Source: Candidatus Hydrogenedentota bacterium | GTDB lineage: Bacteria; Hydrogenedentota; Hydrogenedentia; Hydrogenedentales; CAITNO01 | DNA: 35,835 bases | Assembly (NCBI GenBank): GCA_012730045.1 | Contig: JAAYBR010000105.1 | Coordinates: forward strand, 1-35,835 | Direction of reading: 5' to 3' | Shown here: piece by piece, positions 7,483 to 14,944 of the stretch | Layout: every line of letters starts with the position of its first letter | How positions within the stretch are numbered: the stretch's first letter is position 1 | Translations under genes and position numbers: made by a program | Notes under the pieces: generated by a model | Seen by the model: the letters and a program-made list of their open reading frames with translations, nothing else | Told to the model about the DNA's origin: nothing | Database searches by the model: none

Positions 7483-8874
7483 TCAGGTGTCCGCGCGCGT
7501 CCCTGTTTCCGCCACCCATGCCTCGTGGAGGGCCAGAAGTTCCCGGACGGTTTCCGGGTGGTCGGCGGCGAGGTTGCGGGACTCGGACGGGTCGTCCGCC
7601 AGATTGGCGAGGAAGAGGGCGTCGTTTTTGGTCAGCGATTTGGGGTTGACGATGTCCACGGGGTTGCCGATGAGTTTCCAGTCGCCGCGGCGCACGGCCC
7701 ACTGGGCCTTGGCACCGGTGCCGGTCTGCCAGTGAAGCGCGTCGTGGGGCGTGGGCGCGGCGGGGTCCTGCAGCACGGGCACGAGGCTGCGCCCGTCGAG
7801 GGGCACGCCAGGCGGGTCCACGCCGCAGAGTTCGGCGAGCGTGGGCAGCCAGTCGCAGCCGTGGCCGGTCTGGCCGCGCACGGCGCCCTCGGGCAGGCGG
7901 CCGGGCCAGCTGATGATGGCGGGCACGCGGATGCCGCCCTCGAAAAAACTGAATTTCGCCCCGCGGTACGGCCCCGCGTTGCCGCCGCCAAAATGCGCCC
8001 GCTCCTCCACGGAGTGGCCGTTGTCAGACTGGAAGACGACGATGGTGTCCTGTGTCAGGCCCAGCTCGGCGACCTTGTCCAGGAGCCGGCCGATCCGCGC
8101 GTCGAGGGTGGACACAAAGGCGGCGTAGAGGTCGCGTGGATAGGGCACGCCGTCCTTCCGGTACTTCTCCAGCCATTCCGGGTCGCCCTGGTAGGGGTAG
8201 TGCGGCGTGTTCATGGCGAAGTACAGGAAGAACGGCGCGTCGCGGTGCGCCTCCAGGAACCCGGACGCCTCCTCGACCATCAGGTCGGGGAAGAAGCGCC
8301 CGTTAAGAAAAACCTCCTGGCCGTTGCGGTACAGGTCGTGGCGGTTGGGGCCCTGCCAGTAGAAGAAGTGCGAGTAGTTGTCTATGCAGCCGACCATGTG
8401 GCCGAAGGAGTGGTCGAAGCCCTGGCCGTTGGGCATGGTCTCCGGCGTGTGGCCCAGATGCCACTTGCCGACGTGCGCCGTGGCGTAGCCCGCCGCGCGG
8501 AACATCTCGGCCATCGTCACCTCGCCCGGCGGCAGCCCGTCCTTCTCGCCCACGTTGCCCGGCACGCCCGCCCGCAGGGGGAAGCGCCCCGTGAGCAGGC
8601 CCGCCCGCGACGGCGAGCATACGGACGACGGCGCGTAGAACTGCGTGAAGCGGACGCCGCGCGCGGCCAGCGCGTCGAGGTTCGGCGTGGCGAGGTCCTT
8701 CGCACCGTAGCACCCGGCGTCAATGCAGCCCTGGTCGTCCGTGTAGATGACGATCACGTTGGGCCGTCGCGGCGCGTCAGCGGCCCGCGCCGCCAGACCG
8801 GCCGCGCACACCGCCCCCGCGGCGGCAAGAAACCCCCTTCGGGTCATGCTGGGACGGCTGGAATTCCTGGGCAT
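7483..8874 (-). CDS. Tat-exported sulfatase (arylsulfatase A/formylglycine type)
   Basis: 463-residue sulfatase. The N-terminus has a twin-arginine signal (MTRRGFLAAAG, then an Ala-rich hydrophobic stretch). PNVIVIYTDDQG provides the metal-binding aspartates D46 and D47. VCSPSRAGLLTGR is the sulfatase signature, whose Cys86 would be converted to formylglycine. AHVGKWHLGH and a second metal site near FQSDNGHS follow. It should remove sulfate esters from glycans in the periplasm or outside. The modifying enzyme is not in the window. The frame is open upstream to 9576, but the ATG at 8874 has a textbook GGGAGGA site six bases away and begins the Tat signal. Substrate class cannot be fixed by eye. 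Confidence 0.93.
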   Translation of the reverse strand: MPRNSSRPSMTRRGFLAAAGAVCAAGLAARAADAPRRPNVIVIYTDDQGCIDAGCYGAKDLATPNLDALAARGVRFTQFYAPSSVCSPSRAGLLTGRFPLRAGVPGNVGEKDGLPPGEVTMAEMFRAAGYATAHVGKWHLGHTPETMPNGQGFDHSFGHMVGCIDNYSHFFYWQGPNRHDLYRNGQEVFLNGRFFPDLMVEEASGFLEAHRDAPFFLYFAMNTPHYPYQGDPEWLEKYRKDGVPYPRDLYAAFVSTLDARIGRLLDKVAELGLTQDTIVVFQSDNGHSVEERAHFGGGNAGPYRGAKFSFFEGGIRVPAIISWPGRLPEGAVRGQTGHGCDWLPTLAELCGVDPPGVPLDGRSLVPVLQDPAAPTPHDALHWQTGTGAKAQWAVRRGDWKLIGNPVDIVNPKSLTKNDALFLANLADDPSESRNLAADHPETVRELLALHEAWVAETGTRADT

Positions 8875-8994
8875 GGCGTGTCCTCCCGCGGCTGCGCCGC
8901 CGCGTTGGAGGCAGGGTAACACAAGCCCGGCGGCGCGCGCATGGGTGTGAAAGGGAAGGCGCGGACCGACACGGACCCCGCCATGGAGGGACAC

Positions 8995-9112
8995 GGACAG
9001 GATGGACGACATGGACTGGATGGACGGCATGGACAATGTGGAAGACTGCACGGGCTCGGCGAAACCACCCGCCGGACTTGCGTCCATCCAGTCCATGTCG
9101 TCCATCCTGTCC
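8995..9112. repeat. 32-bp perfect inverted repeat built from a 9-base tandem motif
   Basis: Arms at 8995-9026 and 9081-9112 are perfect reverse complements over 32 bases, separated by 54 bases. The left side is a tandem of the 9-mer ATGGACNNN (four units, 9002-9037). A related run is at 35650-35675. The element lies in the 333-base gap between the divergent sulfatase and SGNH genes, which otherwise holds only the SGNH promoter. Confidence 0.85.
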
Positions 9113-9149
9113 ATATCGTTCACGCAGCCTGTGGGGTTGGCTCGCCGGC

Positions 9150-9178
9150 TTGGCGCCTCCGCCGGGACGGTATATACT
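9150..9178 (+). promoter_or_regulatory. Sigma-70-like promoter of the SGNH hydrolase gene
   Basis: -35 TTGGCG and -10 TATACT separated by exactly 17 bases. Transcription would start near 9185, giving a 5' leader of about 23 bases containing the ribosome site. Confidence 0.55.
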
Positions 9179-9207
9179 TGCGCCAACATTGGTCGAGGAG
9201 CGGAACC

Positions 9208-10074
9208 ATGGACTTTCTGGCCACCTGGCTGGCGGTGCAGTTTCTCAGCGGACGTGTCTTTTTCTTTGGCTTGCTCGCGGCCGCCGTGGCGGTTTGCGTG
9301 TTTCATCTGATGGCCCGGCCTCGGGTCCGTTCCTGGCTGGGCATCGCCGCAGGCCTGTCCGCCCTGCTGGTCGCGTTCTCGGCGACGCCGCTTCCTTTGT
9401 GGGCCCATGGGTTCTGGTTTGTCGCCCTCGCCGCAACGCTCCTCCTGCGGCGTCCCCCGCGGCGACGGGGCATCACGCTGGCGGTGTTCTGCCTGCTGTC
9501 TGCGGGCCTGGCCGCATGGGAACTCCCGCGACAGTTCATACGACCGTTCCCGCTCGCCGCCGATGAAACGTTCCATGTGATCGGGGACTCACTGAGCATG
9601 GGGGCGGACACACCGGACGGCGACTGGCCCAACCTTCTGGGCGGGGCGCTGGGAATCCCCATTGTCCGCCACGCCCACGCGGGCGCGACGGTGGGCACCG
9701 CGCTTTCCTACGCCGATGAGATCCCGGAGGACCAGAAGGCCGCCGTGTTGGTCGAGCTGGGCGGCAACAACCTGCTGGGCGGCAAGGGCGATTTCGCGCG
9801 GGAGCTGGACGAGATGCTCGGCAGGCTCCGCCGGAGCGGGCGCCGCGTGGTCATGGTCGAGCTGCCGCTGCCGCCGTTGTACAACGCCTACGGCACCGCC
9901 CAGCGGCGGCTTGCCCGCCGCCACGGCGTGACGCTGATCCCCAAGCGGGTGCTTGCGGGGGTTTTCGCCGCGCCCGGCGCCACAACCGACGGCCTGCACC
10001 TCTCCGATGAGGGGCATCGCGCGCTGGCTGCCGCACTGGCAGAGTGCTTCACCGTTGCCCCTTCCGCTTCCTAG
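9208..10074 (+). CDS. Membrane-anchored SGNH/GDSL hydrolase
   Basis: 288-residue protein. Residues 12-104 contain about four hydrophobic segments. The rest is an SGNH hydrolase domain: FHVIGDSLSMGAD with nucleophile Ser128, HAGATVG as the oxyanion Gly block, VELGGNN with the block III Asn, and a C-terminal TTDGLHLSDEGH supplying the Asp-His pair. All four catalytic elements are present, so it is probably an active esterase or lipase, perhaps a de-acetylase of a glycan or lipid. The domain order places the hydrolase on one face of the membrane after the last helix; which face is unclear. Start: ATG at 9208 with GAGGAG seven bases upstream. The longer open frame from 8941 is repeat sequence. 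Confidence 0.85.
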   Translation: MDFLATWLAVQFLSGRVFFFGLLAAAVAVCVFHLMARPRVRSWLGIAAGLSALLVAFSATPLPLWAHGFWFVALAATLLLRRPPRRRGITLAVFCLLSAGLAAWELPRQFIRPFPLAADETFHVIGDSLSMGADTPDGDWPNLLGGALGIPIVRHAHAGATVGTALSYADEIPEDQKAAVLVELGGNNLLGGKGDFARELDEMLGRLRRSGRRVVMVELPLPPLYNAYGTAQRRLARRHGVTLIPKRVLAGVFAAPGATTDGLHLSDEGHRALAAALAECFTVAPSAS

Positions 10075-10125
10075 TCCTTCATTTCCCGCCTCTCTTCCGC
10101 CCAAGGTGGAAAAACTGCGTTTTGC

Positions 10126-10154
10126 TTTACTCCGGCGGCGGAATCGCGTACAAT
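10126..10154 (+). promoter_or_regulatory. Promoter of the tetR-family gene
   Basis: -35 TTTACT and -10 TACAAT with a 17-base spacer. Predicted start of transcription is near 10161, directly beside a palindrome at 10164-10177. Confidence 0.5.
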
Positions 10155-10163
10155 GGGGCAACA

Positions 10164-10177
10164 CTAACGAACGGTAG
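10164..10177. promoter_or_regulatory. Candidate operator for the TetR-family regulator
   Basis: Imperfect palindrome CTAACG-AA-CGGTAG (arms CTAnCG/CGnTAG) at the predicted transcription start and nine bases before the regulator's ATG. Position and symmetry suit autorepression by a TetR dimer; binding is inferred only. Confidence 0.35.
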
Positions 10178-10185
10178 GTATAACG

Positions 10186-10827
10186 ATGGAACAGACACCG
10201 CTCGAATCGGGGAACGAGGCCGAGGCCCGGCTGCTGGAAAGCGCCCTGAAAATCTTTTCGGAAAAGGGCTATGAGGGCACCAGCATCCGGGAAATCATTG
10301 AGGGGGCCGGGGTGACGCGCCCGGTGCTTTATTACTATTTTCAGAACAAGGAGGACCTGTTCCGCCGCCTCGTCGAGCCCCTCTTCAATGAGTTCATCAC
10401 GGGGCTGGACCAGGTGCCCGACCTGTACGCCGACTGTCTGGGCCGCCTGAAGGCGGTCATGCGGATGACCTTCGACTATTCCGAGCAGTATCCCCTGACC
10501 ATCCGGCTGGTGTTTCAGATGTACTTTTCGCCGCCGCAGTGCGGCCCGAAACTGGACAAGTCGGCCTTCCGCCGGAAACGGTTCCAGGTGGTCGAGCGGA
10601 TTGTGCGCGAGGGGCTGGAGCAGGGGGACCTCGCCGGGGGCGACGCGCAGAGCCTCGCGCTGGTGTTTGTGGGGGTGATGGACACGTACATCATGGCCAA
10701 GGGCCAGATGCCGGGCATCCGCCTGACCACGGAGCTGGCCGAGGGGCTGGTGGACCTCTTCTACTACGGCGCGTGCTTCAAGGACATCCCCATGACCGCG
10801 CTGGTGAGCCCGTTCCGGTACGTCTGA
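10186..10827 (+). CDS. TetR/AcrR-family transcriptional regulator
   Basis: 213-residue one-component regulator. Residues about 14-60 form the TetR helix-turn-helix: LLESALKIFSEKGYEGTSIREII, then GVTRPVLYYYFQNKEDLF, matching the family's G.(T/S)...IA...GV....(Y/F)YYF..K..L pattern. The remaining 150 residues are the helical ligand-binding and dimerisation domain, whose ligand is unknown. The ribosome site is weak (AGG seven bases before the ATG). It converges on hydG with only nine bases between stop codons. It stands next to the SGNH hydrolase gene, which could be a target, but nothing proves that. A palindrome at 10164-10177 could be its own operator. Confidence 0.92.
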   Translation: MEQTPLESGNEAEARLLESALKIFSEKGYEGTSIREIIEGAGVTRPVLYYYFQNKEDLFRRLVEPLFNEFITGLDQVPDLYADCLGRLKAVMRMTFDYSEQYPLTIRLVFQMYFSPPQCGPKLDKSAFRRKRFQVVERIVREGLEQGDLAGGDAQSLALVFVGVMDTYIMAKGQMPGIRLTTELAEGLVDLFYYGACFKDIPMTALVSPFRYV

Positions 10828-10845
10828 GCGGAGGGCTCAGACGTA
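10819..10845. terminator. Bidirectional hairpin shared by the tetR and hydG 3' ends
   Basis: Perfect 11-bp stem TACGTCTGAGC / GCTCAGACGTA around the loop GGAGG. It contains both stop codons: on each strand the arm reads TAC GTC TGA, so both proteins end in Tyr-Val. No T-run follows on either side, so termination would rely on the hairpin alone or on Rho. Confidence 0.65.
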
Positions 10846-12234
10846 GACGTCCCGCGCGCCGGCCTTCACCTTCTCCACCATGGTGGACGCCTTCTCCCGG
10901 AGGTTGGGCGGCATTTCCCCTAGGGCCTGCGCGATGCAGGCCTCGCCCGCGGCGCGGGTTTCCGGGCTGCCGTAGTGGACCAGGAACTCCATGAAGGTGC
11001 TCAGGGCGTTCACGCCGCAGTAGCTCTTGATGAGCCCCGGCTTCGCCAGGTCCATGAAGTCGGCGCCCGTGCGGCCCATGCGGTAGCACCCGGTGCAGAA
11101 GGACGGGATGTAGCCCAGCTCCGCCACGTCGCGGATCACCTCGTCCACCGGACGGTGGTCGCCGAGGGAGAACTGGCTGGCGTCGAACTTCTCCTCCTCG
11201 CAGTAGCCGCCGGGGTTCGTGCGGCTGCCCGCGGAGATCTGGGACACGCCGAGGGCGAGGGTCTCGCGCCGCATTTCGGGGGTCTCGCGGGTGCTCATGA
11301 TCATGCCGGTGTAGGGCACGGCGAGGCGCAGGATGGCGACCAGCTTGCGGAAGTCGTCGTCGCTGACGGGGTGGGGCGGGTTGTAGGACATGTCGGCGCC
11401 GACGGCGGGCTCGATGCGGGGCACGCTGATGGTGTGGCATCCGACGCCGAAGCGCTTTTCCAGGTGCGCGATGTGCTGCATGAGGGCCATGGCCTCGAAG
11501 CGCCAGTCGTACAGGCCGAACAGGACGCCCATGCCGATGTCGTCAATGCCGGCCTCCATGGCGCGGCCGGGCGCGGAGACGCGCCAGTCGTAGTCGCTCT
11601 TGCGGCCCGACACGTGCACCTGGGCGTAGGTGGGCCGGTGGTAGGTTTCCTGGAAGAGCTGGTAGGTGCCGATCTTTTTGGCGTGGAGGGCTTTGAACTC
11701 CTCCACCGTGAGCGGCGCGAGGTTCACGTTGACCCGGCGCACCTCGCCGTTGCCGTGCTTGACGGAGTAGATGGTGTCTATGCACTTGAAGATGTAGTCC
11801 AGCCCGTCCTCCTCGGGGTAGGACTCGCCGGCCACCAGCAGGATGCGCTTCTGGCCCTGGTCAATGATGTTCCGGGTCTCCTGCGCCACCTCCTCCTGCG
11901 TGAGCGCCCGGCGGGTCACCGCCGGGTTGTCGCTGCGGAAGGCGCAGTACTTGCACACGTTCTTGCAGAGGTTGGACACGTAGAGGGGGGCGAACATGAC
12001 GATGCGCCGCCCGTAAATCTCCTCCTTCACCTTCCGGGCCGCCGCGAAGAGCCGCTCCAGCAGCTCCGGATCCGTCACGGTGGTTAGGCAGCCGACCTCC
12101 TCCTCATTGAGCCCCTTCATCTCCAGCGCCTTGTCCAGCACCTCGCCGACCCGCGCGGGATCGGGCTCCCCGGCGGCGATGGCCGCCTCAATGCGCGCGA
12201 CATCCAGGGGGACGGTCTCCGAAAACACACCCAT
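10837..12234 (-). CDS. hydG: [FeFe]-hydrogenase maturation radical SAM enzyme HydG
   Basis: 465-residue radical-SAM tyrosine lyase that makes CO and cyanide for the hydrogenase H-cluster. The radical-SAM cluster motif is CKNVCKYC (C90, C94, C97; CX3CX2C). The C-terminal motif is exactly CX2CX22C (C380, C383, C406), the site of HydG's second iron-sulfur cluster, which separates it from the related ThiH. ThiH-like barrel blocks such as LFQETYHRPTY and GIDDIGMGVLFGL are present. The ATG at 12234 has AAGGA upstream. HydE, HydF and hydrogenase subunits are absent from the window, so it is either an orphan locus or the partners lie elsewhere. It is transcribed from a likely extended -10 promoter at 12305-12313. 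Confidence 0.93.
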   Translation of the reverse strand: MGVFSETVPLDVARIEAAIAAGEPDPARVGEVLDKALEMKGLNEEEVGCLTTVTDPELLERLFAAARKVKEEIYGRRIVMFAPLYVSNLCKNVCKYCAFRSDNPAVTRRALTQEEVAQETRNIIDQGQKRILLVAGESYPEEDGLDYIFKCIDTIYSVKHGNGEVRRVNVNLAPLTVEEFKALHAKKIGTYQLFQETYHRPTYAQVHVSGRKSDYDWRVSAPGRAMEAGIDDIGMGVLFGLYDWRFEAMALMQHIAHLEKRFGVGCHTISVPRIEPAVGADMSYNPPHPVSDDDFRKLVAILRLAVPYTGMIMSTRETPEMRRETLALGVSQISAGSRTNPGGYCEEEKFDASQFSLGDHRPVDEVIRDVAELGYIPSFCTGCYRMGRTGADFMDLAKPGLIKSYCGVNALSTFMEFLVHYGSPETRAAGEACIAQALGEMPPNLREKASTMVEKVKAGARDVYV

Positions 12235-12304
12235 GGCGATGAATCCTTAGAGTAATGCGGGCGGGGAAACATGACGAGCCAACCCCGGGCGCGATTGGAC
12301 CTCG

Positions 12305-12313
12305 ATTATAGCA
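12305..12313 (-). promoter_or_regulatory. Extended -10 promoter of hydG
   Basis: On the minus strand the sequence reads TGCTATAAT, a perfect extended -10 element. No good -35 is present, as is usual for this class. Transcription would begin near 12298, giving a leader of roughly 64 bases. The msrBA gene diverges on the other side. Confidence 0.55.
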
Positions 12314-12432
12314 ACATTCGCCTGAGAGGAATCATTCCGGGCAAGTTCAGCCGCTGCGGGGACTTCCGGAGCGCCCCCCCGCCGGGAATACAGGCACCGG
12401 CGCGGCGTGTCTCTGGGGCAGAGGAAATGACC

Positions 12433-13395
12433 ATGAACACCCCGGCCAAATGGATGCTCGCAGCGGCGGTCTTGATGTCCGTCGCGGGGTGGGGCGCGTC
12501 CCAGGAGAACGGCATGCGACCCTTGACCCCTGAGGAGGAGCACGTCATCGTGCAAAAGGGGACCGAGCGCCCCTTCACCGGGAAATATTACCGCCACACC
12601 GAGGCGGGCACCTACACCTGCCGGCGCTGTGGCGCGCCGTTGTACCTGTCCCAGAGCAAATTCGACGCGGGCTGCGGCTGGCCGAGTTTTGACGACGAGA
12701 TCCCCGGCGCGGTGACGCGAAAGCCCGACGAGGACGGCATGCGCACGGAGATCCTGTGCGCGAAATGCGGCGGGCACCTCGGTCATGTGTTCCTGGGCGA
12801 GAATTTTACCCCCAAGAACACTCGGCACTGTGTGAACTCGGTATCCCTCGACTTCGTGCCGCAGGGCGCGGATCAGGCCGCGCCGCAGGCAGTTCCGCAG
12901 CCTGTGGTCGCGGGCCCCCAGCGCGCGATTTTCGCCGGTGGGTGTTTCTGGGGCGTGGAGTACTATTTCCAGAACGCTCCGGGCGTGATTTCAACCCGCG
13001 TGGGATACATCGGCGGCGGCAAGCCCAACCCCACCTACGAGGAGGTGTGCAACCACGGCACCGGCCATGCCGAGGCGCTGGAGGTGGTGTTTGACCCGGC
13101 CAAGACCACTTTCGAGGCCCTCGCGCGGCTCTTCTTCGAGATACACGATCCCACCCAGGTCAACCGCCAGGGGCCCGACATCGGCGACCAGTACCGGTCC
13201 GTCGTGTTCTACCTCGACGATGCCCAGCGGCAGACCGCCGAGCACCTGATCGGCCTGCTGCGCGAAAAGGGCTTCAACGTGGCCACGCAGGTCGTCCCCG
13301 CCGGGGAGTTCTGGCCCGCCGAGGACTACCACCAGCAGTACTACCAGAAAAAGGGGTCCACCCCCTACTGCCACGTCCGCGTCAAGCGCTTCTGA
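12433..13395 (+). CDS. msrBA: Exported bifunctional peptide methionine sulfoxide reductase, MsrB-MsrA fusion
   Basis: 320-residue fusion that reduces both R- and S-methionine sulfoxide in oxidised proteins. A signal peptide covers about residues 1-22 ([18 protein letters not shown]). The MsrB domain (about 30-145) has zinc-binding pairs CRRC (63, 66) and CAKC (109, 112), the [11 protein letters not shown] block, and catalytic Cys133 in RHCVNS. A short Gln/Pro/Ala linker leads to MsrA, with catalytic Cys171 in AGGCFWG and the [22 protein letters not shown] block. The order MsrB then MsrA is less common than A then B. Export suggests envelope protein repair. ATG 12433 is chosen because GAGG is eight bases upstream; the ATG at 12427 is too close to it. 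Confidence 0.93.
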   Translation: MNTPAKWMLAAAVLMSVAGWGASQENGMRPLTPEEEHVIVQKGTERPFTGKYYRHTEAGTYTCRRCGAPLYLSQSKFDAGCGWPSFDDEIPGAVTRKPDEDGMRTEILCAKCGGHLGHVFLGENFTPKNTRHCVNSVSLDFVPQGADQAAPQAVPQPVVAGPQRAIFAGGCFWGVEYYFQNAPGVISTRVGYIGGGKPNPTYEEVCNHGTGHAEALEVVFDPAKTTFEALARLFFEIHDPTQVNRQGPDIGDQYRSVVFYLDDAQRQTAEHLIGLLREKGFNVATQVVPAGEFWPAEDYHQQYYQKKGSTPYCHVRVKRF

Positions 13396-13471
13396 CCCCG
13401 CCTTTCCGGGTTCCGCATGTTCGGCGTCTCCACGGTGAATCCCCTCCGATGGGCCCGCCCCGCCGCCGGTG

Positions 13472-13480
13472 TGCTATGAT
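13472..13480 (+). promoter_or_regulatory. Extended -10 promoter upstream of the NAGS-like gene
   Basis: TGCTATGAT, an extended -10 element one base from consensus, with no clear -35. Predicted start of transcription falls at about 13487, the A of an ATG. Confidence 0.5.
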
Positions 13481-13486
13481 ATTTTG

Positions 13487-13504
13487 ATGCGAACCCGGTC
13501 TTGA
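13487..13504 (+). CDS. Possible five-residue leader peptide, two of five residues Arg
   Basis: ATG CGA ACC CGG TCT TGA would encode Met-Arg-Thr-Arg-Ser. It begins where transcription is predicted to begin, six bases after a TATGAT box, so it would be translated without a leader. Its stop lies two bases before a strong terminator hairpin, and the next gene makes N-acetylglutamate, the first arginine precursor. This fits an attenuation leader in position and content, but the ORF is tiny and could be chance. Confidence 0.25.
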   Translation: MRTRS

Positions 13505-13506
13505 GG

Positions 13507-13550
13507 ACGCCCCCGATCCGGCACGGTGCCGCGCGCGGGGGCGTGTTTTT
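13507..13550 (+). terminator. Strong intrinsic terminator in the leader of the NAGS-like gene
   Basis: Perfect 9-bp outer stem ACGCCCCCG / CGGGGGCGT enclosing an inner CGGCA-cgg-TGCCG hairpin, followed by GTTTTT. It lies 111 bases after msrBA and only 20 bases before the next ATG, downstream of a candidate promoter. It could end msrBA transcripts, attenuate the downstream operon, or both. Confidence 0.8.
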
Positions 13551-13570
13551 CATGGAGTGCCGTTGCCGTG

Positions 13571-14068
13571 ATGGATGAGGTGAGAAAACCCCGGCTGACC
13601 GAGGTGGTGGCGATGAAGTCCCTGCTGGACGAGGCCGCCGCCGCGGGTCAGGTGCTGCCCCGGCAGCTCCCGGAACTGTACGAGAACGTGCGCGATTTCC
13701 ACGTCCACGCCGACGACAGCGGCGTGGGCGGCCTGGTGGCGCTGCACATTGACATGGTGGACCTGGCGGAGGTGCGGTCGCTGGCGGTGCGCCCGGACCT
13801 GCGGGGGCGCGGCATCGGCCGGCGGCTGGTGGAGGCGGTGCTCGCGGAGGCGTCTGACCTGCACATCACGCGGGTCTACGCCTTCACCCGGATGCCGGAG
13901 TTCTTCAAGAGCCTCGGCTTTGCCGTGGTGGACCGGGCCGAGCTGCCGTACAAGGTGTACAAGGATTGCCAGCGCTGCCCGCTGTATCCCAACTGTGACG
14001 AAATCGCCGTGGCGCGGCGGCTTGACGCCCCCGAAGCCGCGCAGGGAATGGAGGTAATGCCATCATGA
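13571..14068 (+). CDS. argA: Short N-acetylglutamate synthase-like GNAT acetyltransferase
   Basis: 165-residue GNAT-fold protein of the short, stand-alone NAGS type, expected to transfer acetyl from acetyl-CoA to glutamate, the first step of arginine synthesis. Family blocks are clear: LPRQLPELYENVRDFHV (29-45), LAEVRSLAV (65-73), the acetyl-CoA loop RGRGIGRRL (78-86), PEFFKSLGF, and the C-terminal Cys-rich block KDCQRCPLYPNCDEIAV (131-147). No amino-acid-kinase domain is attached. GTG at 13568 is an alternative start, ten bases from GGAG. Its stop overlaps the proC start as ATGA, so the two form an operon of glutamate-derived amino-acid synthesis. A terminator hairpin in the leader suggests attenuation. 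Confidence 0.85.
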   Translation: MDEVRKPRLTEVVAMKSLLDEAAAAGQVLPRQLPELYENVRDFHVHADDSGVGGLVALHIDMVDLAEVRSLAVRPDLRGRGIGRRLVEAVLAEASDLHITRVYAFTRMPEFFKSLGFAVVDRAELPYKVYKDCQRCPLYPNCDEIAVARRLDAPEAAQGMEVMPS

Positions 14069-14877
14069 ACACATGCACGGGAACGCTCGGTTTTCTGGGG
14101 TTTGGCAACATGGGCCTCGCCATTGCGGCGGGTCTGCTGGACCGCAAGGTCTATCCGGCGAAACGCATCCTGGTGTTTGACCCCGAATCGGCCCGGCAGG
14201 CGGCGGCGCGGGAAATGGGCCTGCGGGTGGTGGAGACGCCGCGGGAGCTGGCGGCGGCGGCGGACACGCTGATGTTCGCCGTGAAGCCCCAGGTGTGGCG
14301 CGCGGCGGCGGAGTCTCTCGCCTCGGCGCTCCGGGGGGACGCGCTCGTCCTCTCCATCATGGCGGGCGTGCCCATTGCGGCGCTGCGCGCGGCCCTGGGC
14401 GGGAAGGCCAAGGTCATCCGCATCATGCCCAACACCCCGGCGATGGTGCGGGCGGGCGCTGCGGGCATCGCCCCGGGCCCCGGATGCGGCGAGGCCGACG
14501 CAGACCTTGCGCGGACGGTTTTCGAGGCCGTGGGCGTCGCGGAAATTGTGAAGGAAAAGGACCTGGACGCCATCACCGCCCTCAGCGGGAGCGGGCCGGC
14601 GTATTTCTTTCTGCTGGTGGAGTGCCTGACGAAGGCGGCGGTGGCCGAGGGGCTGGACGAGGCGGTGGCGGCGCGGCTGGCCGCGCAGACGGCGCTCGGC
14701 GCGGGGCGGCTGCTTGCGGAGTCGGGCGAGCCGGCCTCCGTGCTCCGGGAACGGGTCACCTCCAAAGGCGGCACCACCTTCGCCGCCCTGGAGACTTTCC
14801 GCGCCCGCAACTTCGAGGAGACCGTGCTGGCGGCGGTGCAGGCTGCCGCGGCGCGTTCAAGGGAACTCGGGAAATAG
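14065..14877 (+). CDS. proC: Pyrroline-5-carboxylate reductase
   Basis: 270-residue cytoplasmic enzyme that reduces pyrroline-5-carboxylate to proline with NAD(P)H. The N-terminus has the Rossmann motif GFLGFGNMGLAIAAGLL. AVKPQVW and RIMPNTPAMV are typical ProC blocks. The dimerisation domain contains ALSGSGPAYFFLLVECL and the C-terminal signature RVTSKGGTTFAALETF. Length is normal. It is translationally coupled to the NAGS-like gene (ATGA overlap). The next gene begins 67 bases on with its own ribosome site, so the run may continue into the carbohydrate cluster. Confidence 0.96.
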   Translation: MNTCTGTLGFLGFGNMGLAIAAGLLDRKVYPAKRILVFDPESARQAAAREMGLRVVETPRELAAAADTLMFAVKPQVWRAAAESLASALRGDALVLSIMAGVPIAALRAALGGKAKVIRIMPNTPAMVRAGAAGIAPGPGCGEADADLARTVFEAVGVAEIVKEKDLDAITALSGSGPAYFFLLVECLTKAAVAEGLDEAVAARLAAQTALGAGRLLAESGEPASVLRERVTSKGGTTFAALETFRARNFEETVLAAVQAAAARSRELGK

Positions 14878-14944
14878 CGCCTGTCCGCCGTCGGGGACGG
14901 GTGCAGCCGGGTGCGGCGGCGCCGCAACCGGGAAAGGAGCGGCC

